Shown piece after piece: positions 5,733 through 8,675 of a stretch of DNA of 8,675 nucleotides. This DNA comes from an uncultured Collinsella sp. (lineage in GTDB: Bacteria; Actinomycetota; Coriobacteriia; Coriobacteriales; Coriobacteriaceae): positions 1 through 8,675 of the forward strand of contig UQUX01000074.1 in the NCBI GenBank assembly GCA_900544425.1, given 5' to 3'. The notes beneath the pieces are model-generated. The model searched no databases and was not told the origin of the DNA. It was given only the letters and a program-made list of their open reading frames with translations. Numbering within the stretch: the first letter of the stretch is position 1; every line of letters starts with the position of its first letter. The translations under genes and the position numbers were made by a program.

Positions 5733-6506
5733 ATGGGCAATTTGAACAACGGCGCGCTCGAGCGCGACGATTCACGTCGTGTGGCGCTGATCACGGGCGG
5801 CTCGCGCGGCATCGGTCGCGCTTGTGCCGTGGGCCTGGCGGAGGATGGCTACGATATCGCCGTCGTTTATGCCGGTAGCGTCGACGCGGCGCGCGAGACG
5901 TGTGAAGCCTGCGAGGCGTCAGGCGCCACGGCGCGCGCATATCAATGTGACGTGGCCGACCCCGATGCCGTCAACACATGCGTGGAGACGGTTCTCAATG
6001 ACTTTGGCTCCATTTGGGTGCTCGTCAACAACGCCGGCATCACGCGCGACGGCCTGCTCATGCGTATGGGCGACGATGCCTTCGACCGCGTGCTCGATGT
6101 CAATCTCAAGGGCACGTTCAATACGACGCGCGCGCTCACCAAGACCTTTATGCGCCAGCGCGGCGGTTGCGTCGTCAACATGAGCTCGGTTGTGGGCCTG
6201 ATGGGCAATGCCGGGCAGGCCAACTATGCTGCCTCCAAGGCGGGCGTTATCGGCCTGACCAAGGCGGTAGCGCGCGAGCTTGCGCTCCGCGGCGTACGAG
6301 TGAACGCGGTCGCCCCCGGGTTTGTCGAGACAGATATGACGGCAAAGCTCTCGGAGAAGGTGCGTGCGGCAACCGAGGAGCAGATTCCCCTTAAGCGCAT
6401 GGCGCGCCCCGAGGAAGTGGCCGGCGTGGTGCGTTTTTTGGCGAGCGATGCGGCCGCTTACATTACGGGCGAGGTCGTGCGCGTCGACGGCGGAATGGCG
6501 ATGTAG
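5733..6506 (+). CDS. fabG: 3-oxoacyl-ACP reductase
   Basis: FabG reduces 3-oxoacyl-ACP to (R)-3-hydroxyacyl-ACP with NADPH. It is a classical short-chain dehydrogenase with a Rossmann fold. In the 257-residue product the cofactor loop TGGSRGIG is at 21-28 and NNAG at 99-102. The catalytic tetrad falls at Asn124, Ser152, Tyr165 and Lys169 (YAASK), spaced exactly as in E. coli FabG, and PGFVETDMT at 195-203 fits the family. The N-terminus is about 9 residues longer than in E. coli FabG (NNGALERDDSRR before the first strand). GAAAGGA at 5721-5727 supports the ATG at 5733. The gap from fabD is 30 bases. Among many SDR paralogues, the position in a fab cluster makes FabG the firm call. Confidence 0.96.
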   Translation: MGNLNNGALERDDSRRVALITGGSRGIGRACAVGLAEDGYDIAVVYAGSVDAARETCEACEASGATARAYQCDVADPDAVNTCVETVLNDFGSIWVLVNNAGITRDGLLMRMGDDAFDRVLDVNLKGTFNTTRALTKTFMRQRGGCVVNMSSVVGLMGNAGQANYAASKAGVIGLTKAVARELALRGVRVNAVAPGFVETDMTAKLSEKVRAATEEQIPLKRMARPEEVAGVVRFLASDAAAYITGEVVRVDGGMAM

Positions 6507-6545
6507 AAACCAGGGCCGAACAACGGCTTGGATGAGGAGACCATG

Positions 6546-7793
6546 ATGGAACAGAGAGTTGCAATCACCGGCATCGGTGCCGTATCGCCGCTCGGCAATA
6601 CCGCGCTTGCCACCTGGGCGGCCATGTGCGCCGGCACGTGCGGTATCGGCCCGATCACGCACTTCGATACCGATGCGTTCGCCGTTAAAGTGGCGGCCGA
6701 GGTCAAGGGCTTTGACGGCAACGAGTACTTTGGCAAGCACGACGCCAAGCATCTCGACCCCTGTGTACAGTTTGCGATGGCGGCGTCGGACGAGGCCATG
6801 CACGATGCGGGCCTCGATGTTGAGGGCGCGGTCGATCGCGATCGCCTGGGTGTCTATGTGGGCTCGGGCGTGGGCGGCATGCAGACGCTTGTCGACAACG
6901 TCCACACGATTGCCGATCGCGGGCCTCGTCGCGCATCGCCCTACATGATTGCGATGATGATTCCCAACATGGCTTCGGGCAACATTGCGATTCGCCATAA
7001 GGCAAAGGGCCCGACCCTGCCCGTGGTGACCGCGTGCGCGACTTCTGCCCATGCGGTGGGCGAGGCGTTCCGCACCATCAAGCACGGCTATGCCGATGCA
7101 ATCCTGGCCGGCGGCGCCGAGGCCGCCATTATCCCCGATGCCGTTGCGGGCTTTACGTCCTGCCGCGCATTGACCACCAACCCCGATCCCGCGACGGCCT
7201 GCCGCCCGTTCGATGCAGACCGCGACGGTTTTGTGATGGGCGAGGGCGCCTGCGTGCTCGTGCTCGAGGGTATGGAGCACGCACAGGCCCGCGGTGCGCA
7301 CATTTACGCAGAGGTCGTGGGCTACGGCAACACCGATGACGCCTACCACATCACGAGTCCCGACCCGGACGCGGCAGGTATCGCCCGTGCGATATCGCTG
7401 GCGGTGGCCGAGGGCGACGTTAAGCCTTCCGAGGGCCTCTACATCAACGCTCACGGCACCTCGACCAAACTCAACGATTCGTCCGAGACGGCGGGCATCA
7501 AACGAGCGCTCGGCGAGGACGCGGCGCGCGCCGCACATGTCTCGTCGACCAAGTCGATGACCGGCCACATGATCGGTGCCACGGGCGCCATCGAGGTCAT
7601 GGCCTGCGCCATGGCGCTCGAGCAGGGCGTGGTGCCGCCGACCATTAACTACCACACACCCGATCCCGCCTGCGATCTTGATTACACGCCCAATCGCGCG
7701 GTTCGCGCCGACCTTACCTGGGCGCTTTCGACCAACCTGGGCTTTGGCGGGCACAACGCCGCCATCGCGCTGCGTAGATATACGAGGAGCTAG
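6546..7793 (+). CDS. fabF: 3-oxoacyl-ACP synthase II (KAS II)
   Basis: FabF elongates acyl-ACP by condensing it with malonyl-ACP, releasing CO2. The 415-residue product has family length and a thiolase fold. Catalytic Cys164 lies in VTACATSAHA, His303 in NAHGTST, Lys336 in STKSMTGH and His341 in TGHMIGATG; the gating Phe400 is in LGFGGHN near the end. The Cys-His-His set marks it as a FabF/FabB enzyme, distinct from the Cys-His-Asn FabH upstream, and the LND after GTSTK is typical of FabF. Starts at TTG 6528, ATG 6543 and ATG 6546 are all in frame. AGGAG at 6535-6539 gives 6 bases to the 6546 ATG, and MEQRVAITGIG is the expected N-terminus, so I chose that. accB follows after 3 bases. Confidence 0.95.
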   Translation: MEQRVAITGIGAVSPLGNTALATWAAMCAGTCGIGPITHFDTDAFAVKVAAEVKGFDGNEYFGKHDAKHLDPCVQFAMAASDEAMHDAGLDVEGAVDRDRLGVYVGSGVGGMQTLVDNVHTIADRGPRRASPYMIAMMIPNMASGNIAIRHKAKGPTLPVVTACATSAHAVGEAFRTIKHGYADAILAGGAEAAIIPDAVAGFTSCRALTTNPDPATACRPFDADRDGFVMGEGACVLVLEGMEHAQARGAHIYAEVVGYGNTDDAYHITSPDPDAAGIARAISLAVAEGDVKPSEGLYINAHGTSTKLNDSSETAGIKRALGEDAARAAHVSSTKSMTGHMIGATGAIEVMACAMALEQGVVPPTINYHTPDPACDLDYTPNRAVRADLTWALSTNLGFGGHNAAIALRRYTRS

Positions 7794-7796
7794 AGC

Positions 7797-8273
7797 ATGG
7801 ATTCCAAAAGACTTGCCGAGATAGCCGATGTGATGGAGGACCGCGGCCTCACGCGCGTACGCGTTGAGGAGCCCGATGGCACCGCGGTCGAGCTCGAGCG
7901 CGCGAGCGCCGCGCAGCCGGTTGCCGTGCCCATGCCTATGCCGGGTGCCGTGACTGCTCCGGCGGTGGCTCCTGTCGCCATGCCTGCCGCCGCACCGGAG
8001 CCCGCCGCGCAGGCGCCTGCCGCCGCACCGGAGCCCAAGGGCACCGAGGTGACCGCTCCCATGGTCGGCGTTTTCTATGCTGCCCCGGCGCCGGGCGACG
8101 AGCCGTTTGTGCACGTGGGCTCCAAAGTCAAGGCCGGCGAGACGCTCTGCATCATCGAGGCCATGAAGGTTCTCAACGAGGTGACGGCAGAGGCGGATGG
8201 CGAGGTGCTCGAGATCTGCGTGGCCGACGGCGACCTCGTAGAGTTTGGCAGCTGCCTCATGAGGATCGGATAG
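7797..8273 (+). CDS. accB: Biotin carboxyl carrier protein of acetyl-CoA carboxylase
   Basis: AccB carries the biotin that shuttles CO2 from biotin carboxylase (AccC) to the carboxyltransferase (AccDA) to make malonyl-CoA. In the 158-residue product a short N-terminal region (1-38) is followed by a flexible Ala/Pro-rich linker (about 39-82) and the biotinyl domain (about 85-158). The acceptor is Lys124 in EAMKVLNEV. The thumb loop that marks acetyl-CoA carboxylase BCCPs is present (PMVGVFYAAP at 88-97, continuing to about 108). The linker contains the same heptapeptide PAAAPEP twice, encoded by a perfect 22-bp direct repeat. AGGAG at 7785-7789, inside the fabF end, gives 7 bases to the ATG. 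BirA, which should biotinylate it, is encoded at 1640-2416. It acts in the cytosol. Confidence 0.96.
   Translation: MDSKRLAEIADVMEDRGLTRVRVEEPDGTAVELERASAAQPVAVPMPMPGAVTAPAVAPVAMPAAAPEPAAQAPAAAPEPKGTEVTAPMVGVFYAAPAPGDEPFVHVGSKVKAGETLCIIEAMKVLNEVTAEADGEVLEICVADGDLVEFGSCLMRIG
7982..8036 (+). repeat. 22-bp perfect direct repeat in the accB linker
   Basis: The 22 bases at 7982-8003 recur exactly at 8015-8036, a period of 33 bases (11 codons). Both copies are read in the same frame and encode PAAAPEP, separated by AAQA. The repeat is in frame, so strand slippage would change linker length by 11 residues without a frameshift. Confidence 0.9.
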
Positions 8274-8282
8274 GTGATATCC

Positions 8283-8675
8283 ATGAACAAAGAAGAGCTC
8301 AAGAAGCTGTTGCCGCATCGAGAGCCGATGCTTTTGCTCGACAGAGCCGAGCTGGTGGGCGACGAGGCCCACGGCAAGATCACGATTACGGGCGACGAGT
8401 ACTTTTTGCAGGGGCATTTTCCGGGAAACCCGGTGGTCCCCGGCGTGATCCAATGCGAGATGCTCGCCCAGAACTGCTGCGTGCTGCTGATGGGCGATGA
8501 GGAGGCGCGCGGCGCGACGCCGTTCTACACGAGTCTGGACAAGGTGCGCTTTAAGCGTCCGGTGCGCCCGGGAGACACGGTGGATCTGGTGTGCTCCATC
8601 ACGCGTGCGCGCGGGCCGTTCCGCTTTGCGACGGGTACTGCGAGCGTCAACGGTGAGGTTTGCTGCCGCGCCGAC
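8283..8675 (+). CDS. fabZ: 3-hydroxyacyl-ACP dehydratase, 3' end outside window
   Basis: FabZ removes water from (R)-3-hydroxyacyl-ACP to give trans-2-enoyl-ACP, the substrate of FabK. It is a hot-dog fold enzyme. The frame is open to the right edge, with 131 codons visible of the usual 140-150, so only the last strand is missing. PHREPMLLLD at 11-20 and the catalytic segment GHFPGNPVVPGVIQCEMLAQ at 44-63 hold His45 and Glu59, the active-site pair. His (not Asn) and Glu fit FabZ; FabZ and FabA/FabN-type isomerases cannot be separated fully by these residues alone. AGGTGAT at 8272-8278 precedes the ATG. A GTG at 8274 is also in frame with GAGGA 8 bases upstream, but would add only VIS. It follows accB by 9 bases. 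Confidence 0.95.
   Translation, partial: MNKEELKKLLPHREPMLLLDRAELVGDEAHGKITITGDEYFLQGHFPGNPVVPGVIQCEMLAQNCCVLLMGDEEARGATPFYTSLDKVRFKRPVRPGDTVDLVCSITRARGPFRFATGTASVNGEVCCRAD

Noticed and set aside
6528..6545. TTG at 6528 or ATG at 6543 as the fabF start
   Set aside because: The AGGAG at 6535-6539 would lie inside the TTG version and only 3 bases from the 6543 ATG. The 6546 ATG has correct spacing and the expected N-terminus.
5919..8453. Very long minus-strand open frame (844 codons) opposite fabG, fabF, accB and fabZ
   Set aside because: The plus-strand genes have complete catalytic motifs and ribosome binding sites. The minus frame is rich in His, Arg and Gly with no recognisable domain, which is what the antisense of GC-rich, codon-biased genes gives.

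Overview
The window is 8.7 kb of GC-rich bacterial chromosome with ordinary housekeeping genes and no mobile element, CRISPR array or tRNA that I can see. My best guess at the source is a Coriobacteriia actinobacterium of the gut, Collinsella-like. This rests on the GC-rich codon use, the type II fatty acid genes arranged as in streptococci, the FabK-type reductase and the HTH-less BirA. It is recognition, not a computed placement.

Left part (1-1580, + strand): the last 384 codons of fusA (elongation factor G) are followed by rpsJ (ribosomal protein S10, TTG start) and a strong intrinsic terminator. tuf is not between fusA and rpsJ, and rplC does not follow rpsJ, so S10 is cut off from the rest of the usual S10 operon. 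A 6-bp hairpin sits just upstream of the rpsJ ribosome binding site.

Middle (1640-2592): birA (biotin-protein ligase, no DNA-binding domain) lies on the minus strand and diverges from fabH. The 176-bp divergent gap holds two 19-bp direct repeats that match at 18 positions. Each contains an imperfect palindrome of the form TGTTNACNNGTNAACA, so together they look like a tandem operator. This is the most interesting regulatory signal in the window.

Right part (2593-8675, + strand): fabH-acpP-fabK-fabD-fabG-fabF-accB-fabZ, closely packed, cut by the right edge inside fabZ. AccB carries the biotin used by acetyl-CoA carboxylase to make malonyl-CoA, and BirA attaches that biotin. FabD moves malonyl to the acyl carrier protein AcpP, and FabH starts chains by condensing acetyl-CoA (or another short acyl-CoA) with malonyl-ACP. 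FabF, FabG, FabZ and FabK then run the condensation, reduction, dehydration and second-reduction steps of each elongation cycle. The gene order matches the Streptococcus pneumoniae fab cluster, with divergent birA where fabT would stand. accC, accD and accA are expected beyond the right edge.

I found no clearly novel system. The points worth following up are the paired operator, the regulator-free cluster, the isolated rpsJ, and some unusual residues and repeats in AcpP, FabD and AccB.
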